Shown: positions 43,704 to 52,958, counted from the first letter of the stretch. The stretch is DNA of 64,000 nt from JAFGDI01 sp963667715 (GCA_963667715.1 OY763926.1:3782001-3846000); one strand, 5' to 3'. Notes: generated by a model not told the origin, from the sequence alone. Made by a program: numbers and translations.

Positions 43704-43808
43704 ATGAAATTATTTATGATGTTATTATTGTTGGTCTGTGGTTCTTTTTCATATGCAAGTATATCTGATTCCCATGGTTATGCAGTAGATGGATTATTGT
43801 CAGATTGA
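43704..43808 (+). pseudogene. PEP-CTERM protein (truncated copy 3)
   Basis: A third copy that keeps the ribosome-binding site and the first 34 codons (MKLFMMLLLLVCGSFSYAS, then ISDSHGYAVDGLLSD) and then ends in TGA where a family B repeat begins (ttgaggggagggatg). The remainder of the gene is missing, so the repeat junction truncated it. Confidence 0.85.
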
Positions 43809-44058
43809 GGGGAGGGATGTTTTTTTACCATGAAGGTCAGGGAGACCATGAAGGGGTAAGAAAAAAATAAGAGTTTCACGCAAAGACGCAAGGTGCTTGG
43901 CACCCGCAAAGGAAGAAGAATAGTGGCTAGGATGCGAGGATTTATAGGATAAGAAGAAGAGGTAATAGTTTAAGGTTAAGGTTGGTTGGCGGATCAGGGT
44001 GTTAGGGGGAGTTTGCTGGGATTAGAGGAGACGCAAGATCTTGCGTCTCTACGGGGGG
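43806..44058 (+). repeat. Repeat-phrase mosaic, family B (plus orientation); stretch 43809-44248
   Basis: 'gagggatgttttttta', 'accatgaaggtcagggagac', 'gacgcaaggtgcttggcacc', 'gatgcgaggatttataggat', the GAGACGCAAGA palindrome, and a run of nine G. It joins directly to the truncated PEP-CTERM copy. Confidence 0.8.
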
Positions 44059-44068
44059 GGGAAAGGCA

Positions 44069-44105
44069 AAAGACCTGGCTTTTTTAGGAGCCAGGTCTTT
44101 TTATA
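44069..44105. terminator. Bidirectional rho-independent terminator
   Basis: A perfect 12-bp stem (AAAGACCTGGCT and AGCCAGGTCTTT) with an 8-nt loop and T/A runs on both sides. It separates the convergent PEP-CTERM and DUF4914 genes. Confidence 0.85.
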
Positions 44106-44248
44106 TAAAACGTAATGCGATATTTTTAACCGCTGGTTGGTTAGGTTAAAAGTTAAAGGTAAAAGGTAAAAAGTATGAGATGGTCATCTATAGCTTTTTA
44201 ACAATTACGGTTAAACCTTTGCATTAACCATCTGCGGTCGGCTTGTTA

Positions 44249-46144
44249 TTAGAAGAACTTGGTATAGTCCCCTACTTCGCCGTCGTCGAGACAGCAGGTG
44301 ATGATGTCTTTACCGAGCTGGTCGAGGTCAGGGTGCAGGATCTTCTTAAGTTCTTTCGCGAAGAAGTCGTATAGCTGCTTAGAGCCGCGGTCGTAGCCGT
44401 CGGTTCCGATCTCGCGTTGGAGCTGAACCTGTAGCATCCAGCGAGGTACATAGGTACCTTCGATCTGCATCTTGTTCATAGCATAGCCGAGCAGCGAGCA
44501 GCGAGACTCGATGAGCTGTCCTTCACGGAATGAAGCCATACCACGACGAGCCAGATATTCACGTGAGATCCACTGCGGCATGAAACCTGTTTCCCAACAG
44601 CCAACGTGCTGGTTAGGTATCAGTACGTAACGAACCTTGTCAGTCTGCTGCATCTGTCTGAGCAGCAGGTTAGCCTGGTCAACGATACGGCCAGTAGCAA
44701 ACGGCCAATAAGAGCCAACACCTTCACTGACCAGACCGGAGTCAGAGTCACTGATACTTGGGTTGCCGTGGCCGCGAGGAGCGACCAGACGCCAGAGCCA
44801 AGCGAGAGCAGGCGGCAGGATATGGAGGTAACCGATAATACCATAAGATGGATTTTCACGGGTACATGGCGGGGTTCTAACACCAAAGCTTCTAATCATA
44901 ACCTCGGCAGGTTCTTTAACTACGCCGGGCATGAATTCACGAGGCATAATAACACGCGGGTTCGGACAAGGCTTACCGGGAGCGTCTTCGATATGCTGCC
45001 AGATAAGAGCGGTTGAGTCCGGAGCGGAGTCGATATTAAGGAAAATAAGCGGCGCCTTCGGGTGAACGGTCTGCTTTTCCAGATGCGGGTCTGTGCCGTA
45101 GCGGTCAATATGATTGACACGCAGGAACCAGGCCTGTTCTGCGTCGCGTACTTCGAGGTAACCGTCGGTTGACGATTTGGTAACCGGGTTGGTAAGTGCC
45201 ATATCGTCCGTTACCGGATAGAGCTTACAGCTCTGGGTAAAGGCAAGAACACGTTCTTCGCCTGATATCGGGTTATAACCGAGCTGTAGCCGGCCGTCAG
45301 CTTCGCGATGTGGATATTCGAGCATTTCACTCTTACCGCCACCGCTGGCACCTTCGTGCATAATAGTAGTGATATTGTCATAAGGAGTTTCGACCTGAAC
45401 GGTAGAAGCGTGCAGGGTCGGCCAGTCTTCACTTTCACCGATCGAAAGCAGGATGCCGTAAACGCCCTTCTTGGCACTAGGGCCCGGATAGAGGTTATAA
45501 GCGAATACTTCATGGAACTTATTAAGTCGGTTATGAACGACGACCTGCTTGCCGTCGAAATGGGTATGACGGAACGGAGGTGCGAGGTAAATAGCACTGC
45601 AAATCTCGAAGTTTTCCGGCATCTGTTCCGGGTTAACCATACCCTGCAGATCGGCTAGTCCGCCAATAAAGAACCCAGAATTTTTCGGCGCGATGAGAAT
45701 ACCGCCGCGATTAACGCTGGTGTCCATACTACCGAGCAGGAAAAGAGTAACAACAAGATCCTGATCCTTTAGCCATTGGAAAGTTTCATCTCTTGTGCCA
45801 TCGAATGATTTATCGAATTTATTTTCATAAGTAACCTTATCGGTCTGTTTGGCATCTGCGACGTAGGTACATTCCGGGTCGCGTCTTCGCATATAAGGTT
45901 CAATATAGTTAACGGCTAGTCCGTTGCGAACCTTGGTAACGGTCGCTTCGAGAATATCTTTGCCGTCGACGTCATAAGAGACCTCGAAAACGCCCTGCTG
46001 TTTACCGCCCATAGCCAGATCTAAAATTTCCTGACGGGTGGTAGGCATAAGCAGTGATTTTGCGTTAGCCATAATATCTTTAACCTCAGACGGTAAGTCC
46101 AGGTTTTGCCATGATTCGATAAAGTTTATTGTCTTCAAATTCAT
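44249..46144 (-). CDS. PEPCK-like P-loop protein (DUF4914 family)
   Basis: A 631-aa cytoplasmic protein. A P-loop GASGGGKS (265-272, in TTIMHEGASGGGKSEM) sits in the same setting as the ATP/GTP loop of phosphoenolpyruvate carboxykinases, and the overall length and region are like DUF4914. It also has LIFLNIDSAPDSTALIWQHI and FWRL-type aromatic stretches later (SYGIIGYLHILPPALAWLWR). Substrate and reaction of DUF4914 are not established. The ATG at 46144 is the natural start, preceded by GGAGA. The gene stands alone. It may be a nucleotide-dependent kinase/decarboxylase-type enzyme. Confidence 0.75.
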   Translation of the reverse strand: MNLKTINFIESWQNLDLPSEVKDIMANAKSLLMPTTRQEILDLAMGGKQQGVFEVSYDVDGKDILEATVTKVRNGLAVNYIEPYMRRRDPECTYVADAKQTDKVTYENKFDKSFDGTRDETFQWLKDQDLVVTLFLLGSMDTSVNRGGILIAPKNSGFFIGGLADLQGMVNPEQMPENFEICSAIYLAPPFRHTHFDGKQVVVHNRLNKFHEVFAYNLYPGPSAKKGVYGILLSIGESEDWPTLHASTVQVETPYDNITTIMHEGASGGGKSEMLEYPHREADGRLQLGYNPISGEERVLAFTQSCKLYPVTDDMALTNPVTKSSTDGYLEVRDAEQAWFLRVNHIDRYGTDPHLEKQTVHPKAPLIFLNIDSAPDSTALIWQHIEDAPGKPCPNPRVIMPREFMPGVVKEPAEVMIRSFGVRTPPCTRENPSYGIIGYLHILPPALAWLWRLVAPRGHGNPSISDSDSGLVSEGVGSYWPFATGRIVDQANLLLRQMQQTDKVRYVLIPNQHVGCWETGFMPQWISREYLARRGMASFREGQLIESRCSLLGYAMNKMQIEGTYVPRWMLQVQLQREIGTDGYDRGSKQLYDFFAKELKKILHPDLDQLGKDIITCCLDDGEVGDYTKFF

Positions 46145-46429
46145 CTCTCCTGAAGTCCTTGCAGAATCTGCGGTCAGGGAACAATCCCGTATGAGCGCAG
46201 AACTGTCAAGTTCCAGTTAAATTAAAAATTACTATGCGTCCGTGGTAGGTAAGCCCAGTGATACAGCCGCCGGGCAGAATAAAACGCATATTCTATCTAT
46301 ATTCCCACATTAACCTCATTTTTTTGCCGTAACCGGGTGATTTATAGTCCGGTAGTGGTCGTGGACCAAGTGGCAAATCCATAAGATACTAGCAATTTAT
46401 AGGGAAAAGTCAAGATAAATGTATTTGGG

Positions 46430-46942
46430 GTGGGAGATTGAGGCTGATTTGCAGGCAAGAACGGCTGTAAGAAGAGAAAATTTTTCCCACAGATTCTTTC
46501 GCATGGGTTCGCTACCGCGAACAGGAAATTGATTAATTAGCACAGATTTAAGAAGAATGAAGTAAGAATAGAATTAAGATTTTTAACGCAAAGTCGCGAA
46601 GTCGCAGAGGGTTGGTTGGCGATTTTTGGGGGTGGTTTGAGATGACGGCATTGAGGAGGGATTTTGCGGGGATTAGAGGATGGTAGGATCGATCGAAAAG
46701 AATAAGAAGAAGAATTTATTGCTAGGATGCGAGGATTTTTAGGATAAGAAAATGAAGAGAAGATTTGTTTCTCGCAGAGGCGCGAAGATATGGTTGGCGG
46801 GTCAGGGTGTTAAGGGAGTTTGTGGGTTGGTTGGTAAGTATGGAAGAAGACTGAAGAATCCCGATGTGCTTTGGGACTTGTGCTACCTTAGAGAGACGCT
46901 TAGGGAGGTTAGGGAGACGCAAGATTTTGCGTCTCTACGGGG
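46430..46942 (+). repeat. Repeat-phrase mosaic, family B (plus orientation); stretch 46145-46943
   Basis: 'cacagattctttcgcatggg', 'gttcgctaccgcgaacagg', 'tttaacgcaaagtcgcgaag', 'gatgcgaggatttttaggat', 'atatggttggcgggtcagg', 'atcccgatgtgctttggg', the palindrome-like GAGACGCAAGATTTTGCGTC. It ends 2 nt before the histidine kinase stop. Between 46145 and 46430 I see nothing. Confidence 0.75.
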
Positions 46943-46943
46943 G

Positions 46944-48869
46944 TTAGTGGTTGTCGACGGGTAGGAATACAGAAACGGTTGTGCCTTTTCCGGGTTCGCT
47001 ATCGATATTGATAGAGCCTTTATGGTTATCGACTACAATTTTGCGAACAATGTCCATACCGAGTCCGAGCCCTTCGCCTGGGGGCTTGGTAGTGAATAGC
47101 GGTTCGAAAACTTTTTGTTTTACCTCTTCGGTCATGCCGGAGCCTTCGTCAGTGAAGCTGACCACGAGACCGCCGGGAGCGACTTTGCCGGTAATAACGA
47201 GGCGTCCTTTGCCGTCCATAGCCTGAATAGCGTTTTGGATGATGTTCGTCCACACCTGATTGAGTTCGTCAGAGGCCCCGTAAACGAGCGGGAGCTCATT
47301 ATCGAAAATAACTTCGAGATCGATATAGTTGGTAATAACATTCTGAAAGAGTACAAGAACATTTTCCAGACTATGCCTAATATCGAGGTTAACCTTCATA
47401 CTCTCACCGCTAGAGAAGTCTACGTCCTTTCTCATATAGCTATTAAGGGCACTGACGATCTTAGCGGTACGCGTGACAGCAGTTTTAACGGTCTCACTGG
47501 CAGCGAAGGCGTCGGCGAACTCCGAGATGACATCGAGGATTTCTGATGCTTCTTCGGATTTGAAAAGAGGAATGAATCGCTCTATATCGTCGTAGACATG
47601 CATTTCGACTACCTTACGTGCAAGCATCTGTCCATCTTCAATATTATGAATCTTGAACAGTTCGATAAACTGGTCACGAATAAGTCTCTTTTCACGAGTA
47701 GACTTCATAATAGCAGAGGTACTAATGTTACGGCTGCCATCGATAAGCTCGAGAATAAGCTTAGCATAAGGCTGCTGTAGCCATTGGGCTAGTCTGGGCA
47801 CTTCTTTGAGTATGCCGGAGACGCTGGAGGTGAATATTTCACGAGACGATTCGATAGCACCGAGCGGGTTATTTATTTCATGGGCAATACCAGCGACGAG
47901 GTGGCGAAGAGCCCCCATTTTTTCGTAAAGTATAAGCTGGCCCTGCGCTTCCTGGGCACTGGCCATAGCATCTTCGAGGTCTGTTTTCTTTTCTTCAATA
48001 TCTTTGGTCCGCTCCTGCACGATCTGTTCGAGATGTTCCTGATATTCGAGCAGTTTCATCTCAGTTTCCTTGCGAGAGGTAATATCAGTATGGGTACCAA
48101 TAACGCGGACAGGCTTGCCGTCGAGGTCAGATTCCACGCACAGGCCTCGCGATAGAATCCAGCGATAAGAGCCGTCTTTTGCCCTCATTCTGAATTCAGC
48201 CTGCCATCTGGTTTTACTATTTATATTATCCAGTACGATCTTTTCAACTTCCTTAGCATCATCCGGGTGCAACAGCGATCTCCAGTCATCATAATGGCCT
48301 TTGAACTCATCGGGGGAATAGCCAAGCATGGAATACCAGCGGTCGCTATAGGTAACCTTTTTGGAGGGTACGTCGAGATCGAACATACCGTCATTAGCGG
48401 CGAGCATAGTGAGCCTGAACCGCTCCTCGCTGGCCCTGAGAAACTCTTCGACCTTTTCCCTTTCGAGAATTTCGTTTTTAAGCTGCTGAGTTCTTTCTTC
48501 AACGCGTAGTTCGAGCTGATCTTTATATTCCAGGTTTAATTTTCGTTGATGTTTTTCCTCGAAGAATATACCGATAGTGAAGATGTAATTTCTGACATAT
48601 TCACTATAAGGCTCGAAAGCTTGTCGATCGTCAATCTCGATAACGACTTCCGCGAGATGTTCATCACCGAAAGATACAGGATGACAGATAAGCTCAGGGC
48701 GATCGGCATTTTCAGGGATAACGGAATCGGATACGATGACGGACTTTACGCCGGGAATGGCGGAGATCCCCCGTTCGATATAAGTAATAACAGTCTTCCT
48801 ATCAGAGATATTAACAACCACACTCTGCATAAGAAGCAACTGTCCAATTTTTTCAGCATCTATCCCCAT
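46944..48869 (-). CDS. PAS-domain sensor histidine kinase
   Basis: A cytoplasmic histidine kinase of about 641 aa, numbered here from an in-frame TTG at 48893. After an N-terminal sensor region (about 10-115) comes a coiled coil (115-160), a PAS-PAC domain (160-280), a second coiled coil, and the kinase core: H-box VAGIAHEINNPLGAIESS (His338), then a long insert before the ATPase domain with N-box WTNIIQNAIQAMDGKG, G1 box FTDEGSGMTEEV and the F/G2 boxes EPLFTTKPPGEGLGLGMDIV. No receiver domain. It lies directly after a MEDS sensor gene on the same strand, so the two probably act together. ATG 48869 is taken as the start; the TTG would leave 9 nt between genes. Confidence 0.87.
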   Translation of the reverse strand: MGIDAEKIGQLLLMQSVVVNISDRKTVITYIERGISAIPGVKSVIVSDSVIPENADRPELICHPVSFGDEHLAEVVIEIDDRQAFEPYSEYVRNYIFTIGIFFEEKHQRKLNLEYKDQLELRVEERTQQLKNEILEREKVEEFLRASEERFRLTMLAANDGMFDLDVPSKKVTYSDRWYSMLGYSPDEFKGHYDDWRSLLHPDDAKEVEKIVLDNINSKTRWQAEFRMRAKDGSYRWILSRGLCVESDLDGKPVRVIGTHTDITSRKETEMKLLEYQEHLEQIVQERTKDIEEKKTDLEDAMASAQEAQGQLILYEKMGALRHLVAGIAHEINNPLGAIESSREIFTSSVSGILKEVPRLAQWLQQPYAKLILELIDGSRNISTSAIMKSTREKRLIRDQFIELFKIHNIEDGQMLARKVVEMHVYDDIERFIPLFKSEEASEILDVISEFADAFAASETVKTAVTRTAKIVSALNSYMRKDVDFSSGESMKVNLDIRHSLENVLVLFQNVITNYIDLEVIFDNELPLVYGASDELNQVWTNIIQNAIQAMDGKGRLVITGKVAPGGLVVSFTDEGSGMTEEVKQKVFEPLFTTKPPGEGLGLGMDIVRKIVVDNHKGSINIDSEPGKGTTVSVFLPVDNH

Positions 48870-48902
48870 AGATCTATAATTCCCGTACCCCAAAGTTTGA
48901 AA

Positions 48903-49538
48903 TCAACACGAATCGCACGAACAGCCCAGCTCGGCGAGGAACTCTTCAGGCGGGATAAAGAACGGATTATGAACTACCTCCCCCCTAACGATCATGAACG
49001 GGTGCACTTTAAGCACATCCATAATAGTAGCACCATCGAATTTTCTGGCATCGTACTGGCAGACCGCAGTAACGGGCACTTTGCGAACGAGCATACTGAC
49101 CCTGCACTCATACTCGAAAAGCCTTTCGCCGCCGGGGACGGATTTGACCTCGGTAGTCATTTCACCAATAACCCTGGCATTTTGAAAATTATTGGCTTTT
49201 GCCTGATGATAATAATCTTCGAGCAGTTTGAGCATACGGTCAGGGTCGAATTTGCCGTCGTTGAAATATACGTCTCCAGTAGCAGCCCAGGAGAAATTGC
49301 CATTATCACATAATTGCTGATAAGAGAACCCTTTTTCCTTTAGCATCTCAGAAAAGGCATCTTTATGAAACTCGTCAGAGAAACAGGCTGCCCGCTCATT
49401 CTTAGCCAGTCCGCTAATAAGGAAGCTCATAAGAGCATCCTGTCGCTCCTGATCATCATTTATGATCTGGCAGACATGAGCACCGGGCTCAAAAAGCTGG
49501 TCAGTAAAGCCTAAAGATATTTTCTGGTCTGAATTCAT
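48903..49538 (-). CDS. MEDS-domain sensory protein
   Basis: A 211-aa soluble protein of the MEDS (methanogen/methylotroph, DcmR) sensory-domain type. It begins FEPGAHVCQIINDDQERQDA, then FLISGLAKNERAACFSDEFH, and continues with the family's LLEDYYHQAKANNFQNARVI and PVTAVCQYDARKFDGATIM. The C-terminus CSCDSC holds three Cys in six residues and may bind a metal or act as a thiol switch; this is inference. It lies immediately upstream of the histidine kinase (33 nt to its ATG), so it probably senses a signal for that kinase. Confidence 0.8.
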   Translation of the reverse strand: MNSDQKISLGFTDQLFEPGAHVCQIINDDQERQDALMSFLISGLAKNERAACFSDEFHKDAFSEMLKEKGFSYQQLCDNGNFSWAATGDVYFNDGKFDPDRMLKLLEDYYHQAKANNFQNARVIGEMTTEVKSVPGGERLFEYECRVSMLVRKVPVTAVCQYDARKFDGATIMDVLKVHPFMIVRGEVVHNPFFIPPEEFLAELGCSCDSC

Positions 49539-49550
49539 TATCTTACCCCA

Positions 49551-49664
49551 TATGTAACATAATTCACAGGTATCCGCTTGAAAGCAATCTTCGATACCCT
49601 ATATTATAATCGTAACATTAATCGGCCATAATAAATGGATTTTATGACTTTTTTTATGTAACAT
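49551..49664. promoter_or_regulatory. Divergent promoter region with two TATGTAACAT repeats
   Basis: The decamer TATGTAACAT occurs at 49551-49560, just upstream of the MEDS gene, and at 49655-49664, upstream of the RidA gene. Two copies of a 10-mer 104 nt apart in a 200-bp divergent region may be operators. There is no further proof. Confidence 0.3.
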
Positions 49665-49735
49665 GACATAAATGCTAATATTATAGGACATAATGAATAA
49701 TATTAAATTAAAAACAAAAATAACAGGGAAAAGCC

Positions 49736-50197
49736 ATGTCAGTAGAAGAAAAACTAAATGAACTAGGAATCGTATTACCAGAAGCAGCACCGGCAGTAGG
49801 AAGCTATATACCAGTATCAACGGCGGGTAATATGGCATTTGTATCGGGTCAGATACCGGTAGCAGACGGTAAGGTGCAGTATACAGGTAAAGTTCCAGAG
49901 GAGATATCGGTAGAAGAATCCAAGCAGGCGGCGAGATTATGCATAATTAATGCACTGAGCCAACTAAAGAAGGAGTTTGGGAGCCTGGAGAGAATTAACA
50001 AAATAGTAAAACTCGAAGTGTTCGTAAACAGTTCCCCTAAGTTCACAGACCAGGCAATAATCGCCAATGGAGCCTCTGATCTGCTGGTGGAAATACTGGG
50101 CGAACAAGGCAAACATGCAAGAGTAGCGGTTGGCGCACCTGAATTACCGTTAAATTCGGCGGTTGAGATCTCTGTTATAGCGAGTATAAAAGAGTAA
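49736..50197 (+). CDS. RidA-family reactive-intermediate deaminase
   Basis: A 153-aa protein of the YjgF/YER057c/UK114 family, which hydrolyses reactive enamine/imine intermediates to keto acids and ammonia. Family features: YIPVSTAGNMAFVSGQIPVA, LCIINALSQLKKEFGSL, VKLEVFVNSSPKFTDQ, RVAVGAPELPLNSAVEIS. It resembles the longer (150-aa) subfamily that lacks the classical catalytic Arg pattern of RidA; the exact activity is therefore uncertain. AGGGAAAAGCC precedes the start. It stands alone on the plus strand. Confidence 0.88.
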   Translation: MSVEEKLNELGIVLPEAAPAVGSYIPVSTAGNMAFVSGQIPVADGKVQYTGKVPEEISVEESKQAARLCIINALSQLKKEFGSLERINKIVKLEVFVNSSPKFTDQAIIANGASDLLVEILGEQGKHARVAVGAPELPLNSAVEISVIASIKE

Positions 50198-50305
50198 TTT
50201 AGGAGTTAGTAGTTAGAAGCCAGGAAAAATAGTGGGCGGCCCGGATTTTTTTACTATTTTTTTAGATTTTCTCGCCATTGGGTAAAAACGTGTGCTATAA
50301 TATAC

Positions 50306-50384
50306 ACAGACTGTTAAAGTCCGATATAAAATTTCACGAGTGTAGTCTGCCGGGTCGCCATAACAGCCCGGCAGGCATTTTTTT
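50306..50384 (+). ncRNA. Candidate small RNA
   Basis: A free-standing transcription unit in the gap 50198-50830: a TATAAT box at 50295-50300, no coding frame, a small stem (GACT/AGTC) and a strong terminator at 50345-50384. The expected transcript is about 80 nt. No known RNA family was recognised. The stretch otherwise holds short fragments of family A phrases (about 50198-50220). Confidence 0.45.
50345..50384 (+). terminator. Strong rho-independent terminator
   Basis: Arms CTGCCGGG and CCCGGCAG (extended by GT/GC), a 12-nt loop and a run of seven T. It ends the candidate small RNA. Confidence 0.9.
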
Positions 50385-50830
50385 AGCTACTATATCGAAT
50401 TTAGCCCAAGCAGTCAGAGTGGCAAAGAAATAATCGGAAATTCAACTATACATAAACTTTTGTCATTTTTTTATCAATAACAGTAAAAACGAATTTAACC
50501 TGTAGTTCCAAATTCAAGAGTGTGGTAACTGAGATAATTATGATAAGAAAGGGTGTAAAAGTAAAAGTAAAGGGAAAAGTAAGACATTACAAAGCAGGCA
50601 CATAACCCGAATATAAACAGACATTTATACTGATTATATTGAAAAACACGGGCGTTTTGAAAAAAATATTGCTAATATAAGCATTTAAAGTAAAAATTCT
50701 CTTGTCACGTGAAAGTTTTTTTACAAAATAGAAAAAAATAAATCACACAATTTAAGACACACCATGATAAACATATAGCTTTGCACATTAGCTATATACC
50801 GCAGCCTGAGGAAAGTGAGACTAATTTTCT

Positions 50831-52048
50831 ATGAAACATCAGAACAGTGTTGATGAATACGATCAGAGCATAATCCGGACGATCCGCGAAGATAAAAAAT
50901 GGAGCCGTCGCGAGCTGGCCGAGAGATCGGGGATAACGCAGCAGACGATCCTGAATGTAGAGCAGAACCGATTTCCGGCATCATTATCGACTTTGACAGC
51001 GATAACAGAATCGCTAGGGATAAGCTTTTCAGAATATGTAAAGCTATCGCACAGATGTAAGACTAAGCTGGTAAACCAGAAAGATCTTCGAGTAGAGCCA
51101 TATTCAGGGTATATGATCCTGACTTATGAGTATAATGACTATATTATCCTGCATTTGGATATTAATGAGTCATTTGACGATATATATATGAGCCAGCTGC
51201 CGTACTTTGACATAATAACATATGTCCTGAGCGGTACATTGGATATGAAAATAGACGATGAGCTACATTCGATCCCGGCAAAACATTCGCTAAGCTATAG
51301 CGGGCTATCCAGCAGAAGCTTCTCATGTAAAGGGCACTGCAACTTCATTTCTATATTGAAACGCAAGAGCGAAACAGCTCACCACTATAATCCACTGAAC
51401 GAGCTGACAAGCATACTGGAATTGTATACACAGCAGGCAGTATCACGTAAGCCGATCCCGGTAAATTCTGATAATATGGACTTTACGATCATCAAGCAGC
51501 TTCGCAATCTTCATAATATGAGCCTAGAGAAGCTGGCTGATGATTCTGGCATGTCCACATCGGCAATATCACTGATCGAGAATAATAAGCGGGCTCCGTC
51601 ACTGGCTACCCTGTCGTCAATAGCCAGTGTGCTTGGTGACACTCCGGTGAATCTGTACTATCTGGCGAAGAAGTGCGAGACCAGCAGCACCGAGCCAGCG
51701 AAAAATGAGGAAATGTTCAAGCATACAAAAATAACGGTAGATGATACCGTTATAGACGATATCATGTTCAATTTTATGTCGAACACGACCGGAGATGAGA
51801 TAGCTTTTGGCAAGCTGGTGAACCACCCATTCTGTATGGAAGCACAGATCCCAACTAGCGGCGAGCTGATAATGGTGGTAGAAGATGAAGAGTATACGGT
51901 GAAGCCAGGCCAGATGCTGGTATTTGACGGCAGTCGCCCACATAAGTATCGAGTTTCATCGGATTATAACGGCCTGATCGTGAGGATACCAAAATCCAAA
52001 CATGCCAGAACCGATAACCACTGCAACGAGACGGAAAAGGTTGATTAG
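50831..52048 (+). CDS. XRE-cupin regulator with two HTH-cupin units in one chain
   Basis: A 405-aa DNA-binding protein. The first HTH (about 12-70: WSRRELAERSGITQQTILNV) is followed by a cupin-like region (about 85-185). A second HTH (about 218-275: MSLEKLADDSGMSTSAISLI) is followed by a second cupin (about 300-392: GELIMVVEDEEYTVKPGQML and FDGSRPHKYRVSSDY). Usual XRE-cupins are about 180-200 aa with one HTH and one cupin, and bind DNA as dimers. Here one chain could hold the whole dimer. The second cupin keeps the PGQ...PH(K/R) pattern; the first is degenerate, and may have lost ligand binding. Target genes and ligand unknown. Confidence 0.8.
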   Translation: MKHQNSVDEYDQSIIRTIREDKKWSRRELAERSGITQQTILNVEQNRFPASLSTLTAITESLGISFSEYVKLSHRCKTKLVNQKDLRVEPYSGYMILTYEYNDYIILHLDINESFDDIYMSQLPYFDIITYVLSGTLDMKIDDELHSIPAKHSLSYSGLSSRSFSCKGHCNFISILKRKSETAHHYNPLNELTSILELYTQQAVSRKPIPVNSDNMDFTIIKQLRNLHNMSLEKLADDSGMSTSAISLIENNKRAPSLATLSSIASVLGDTPVNLYYLAKKCETSSTEPAKNEEMFKHTKITVDDTVIDDIMFNFMSNTTGDEIAFGKLVNHPFCMEAQIPTSGELIMVVEDEEYTVKPGQMLVFDGSRPHKYRVSSDYNGLIVRIPKSKHARTDNHCNETEKVD

Positions 52049-52049
52049 A

Positions 52050-52320
52050 ATTTAGGTAACCGTTAACAGTGATACACTGGTACCAAAGTTAATAGCAACT
52101 TAAATTGTTTAGTAACAAGTAATAAGTAACAAGAAACAAGCTCAGGATTCTTGCTAGAGCTCGAAGCTGTTTGATTTTTTTTACAGGCTTCGCCTGTATT
52201 TCAATAGTTCGTAAATTGAACGGTAATACTTATTTATGGTACTTTAGTCTAGTGTAACATCTCACATATTATGTAATTGCATGAACGGTTACGAAATTAG
52301 AAATTAGTAATTAGAATTTA
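52050..52320 (+). repeat. Dispersed repeat family C (plus) with family A phrases
   Basis: ggtaaccgttaacagtgata, 'tttagtaacaag', 'taagtaacaagaaacaagct', 'acaggcttcgcctgt' and, at the end, 'gaacggttacgaaattagaa' with 'ttagtaattagaatttagg'. It corresponds to the inverse of 3000-3165. Confidence 0.7.
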
Positions 52321-52321
52321 G

Positions 52322-52362
52322 GCCAGGCGGTTATCAGTGTTGATAATAGTCTGGCTTTTTTT
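52322..52362 (+). terminator. Rho-independent terminator after the XRE-cupin gene
   Basis: GCCAG, TTATCA, a 3-nt loop, TGATAA, CTGGC and a T run. It lies about 275 nt after the gene stop, beyond the repeat. The stretch 52363-52958 is AT-rich; a 70-codon GTG frame at 52700 has no support, and I see nothing else in it. Confidence 0.75.
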
Positions 52363-52958
52363 ATTGGTGGTGGTTGGGATTGGTAGAGAGTGTGAGTGAG
52401 AAGGTGGTTGCGATTTTGGTGTGCCCAATATTTTTAGATGTAAAAGTGTGTTTTCAATACTGAATTGTTGATAGCGCATAATTATCTTAATTTTACTAGA
52501 TTTATATAACTTTGAACTATATTAGAGCAAAAAAAGTGACGATATGATAATTCGTTCTGTGCGTTTTATAGCATCTGACAGGTAAATGCCGTTGGCAGTA
52601 ACAATTGCGAAGTAAAGGGCCAAAAAGTTAAAAGAGGCAAGTTGTTATTGATAAGGTGATTATACTGGTAATTACAGTTAAAATATGTAAACTGGGAAGG
52701 TGTTAAATGCTGCAAATTGTCCTAATGGTCAATTTGAAAATAAACAGGAAAAGGAATTAGGAAAAAGCTGCATTTTCATTACGAAAGGGACTGTTCAAAG
52801 TCCAGTAGTCATAGGAGCTAAATTCTTTTTTAACAGTACATTAGGGCTAGAGAGCGTATTATTATGTTTTTTAGTTCAAAAAAGTAATAAAAGATTTCAA
52901 CGTTTACGCTGAATATTGAATTTAGGTTAATATACAGCCTTGAAAGAGGTAAGTTGTT

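Noticed and set aside
44549..44564. Another parS-like site TTCACGTGAGAT
   Set aside because: Inside a coding gene with about ten matches; chance level.
50701..50716. parS-like sequence TCACGTGAAA
   Set aside because: Only the central 10 bases match the parS consensus; other half-site is poor. Single site; no parAB nearby.
52700..52912. 70-codon frame starting with GTG
   Set aside because: The putative ribosome-binding site touches the start codon; no similarity or structure supports it.
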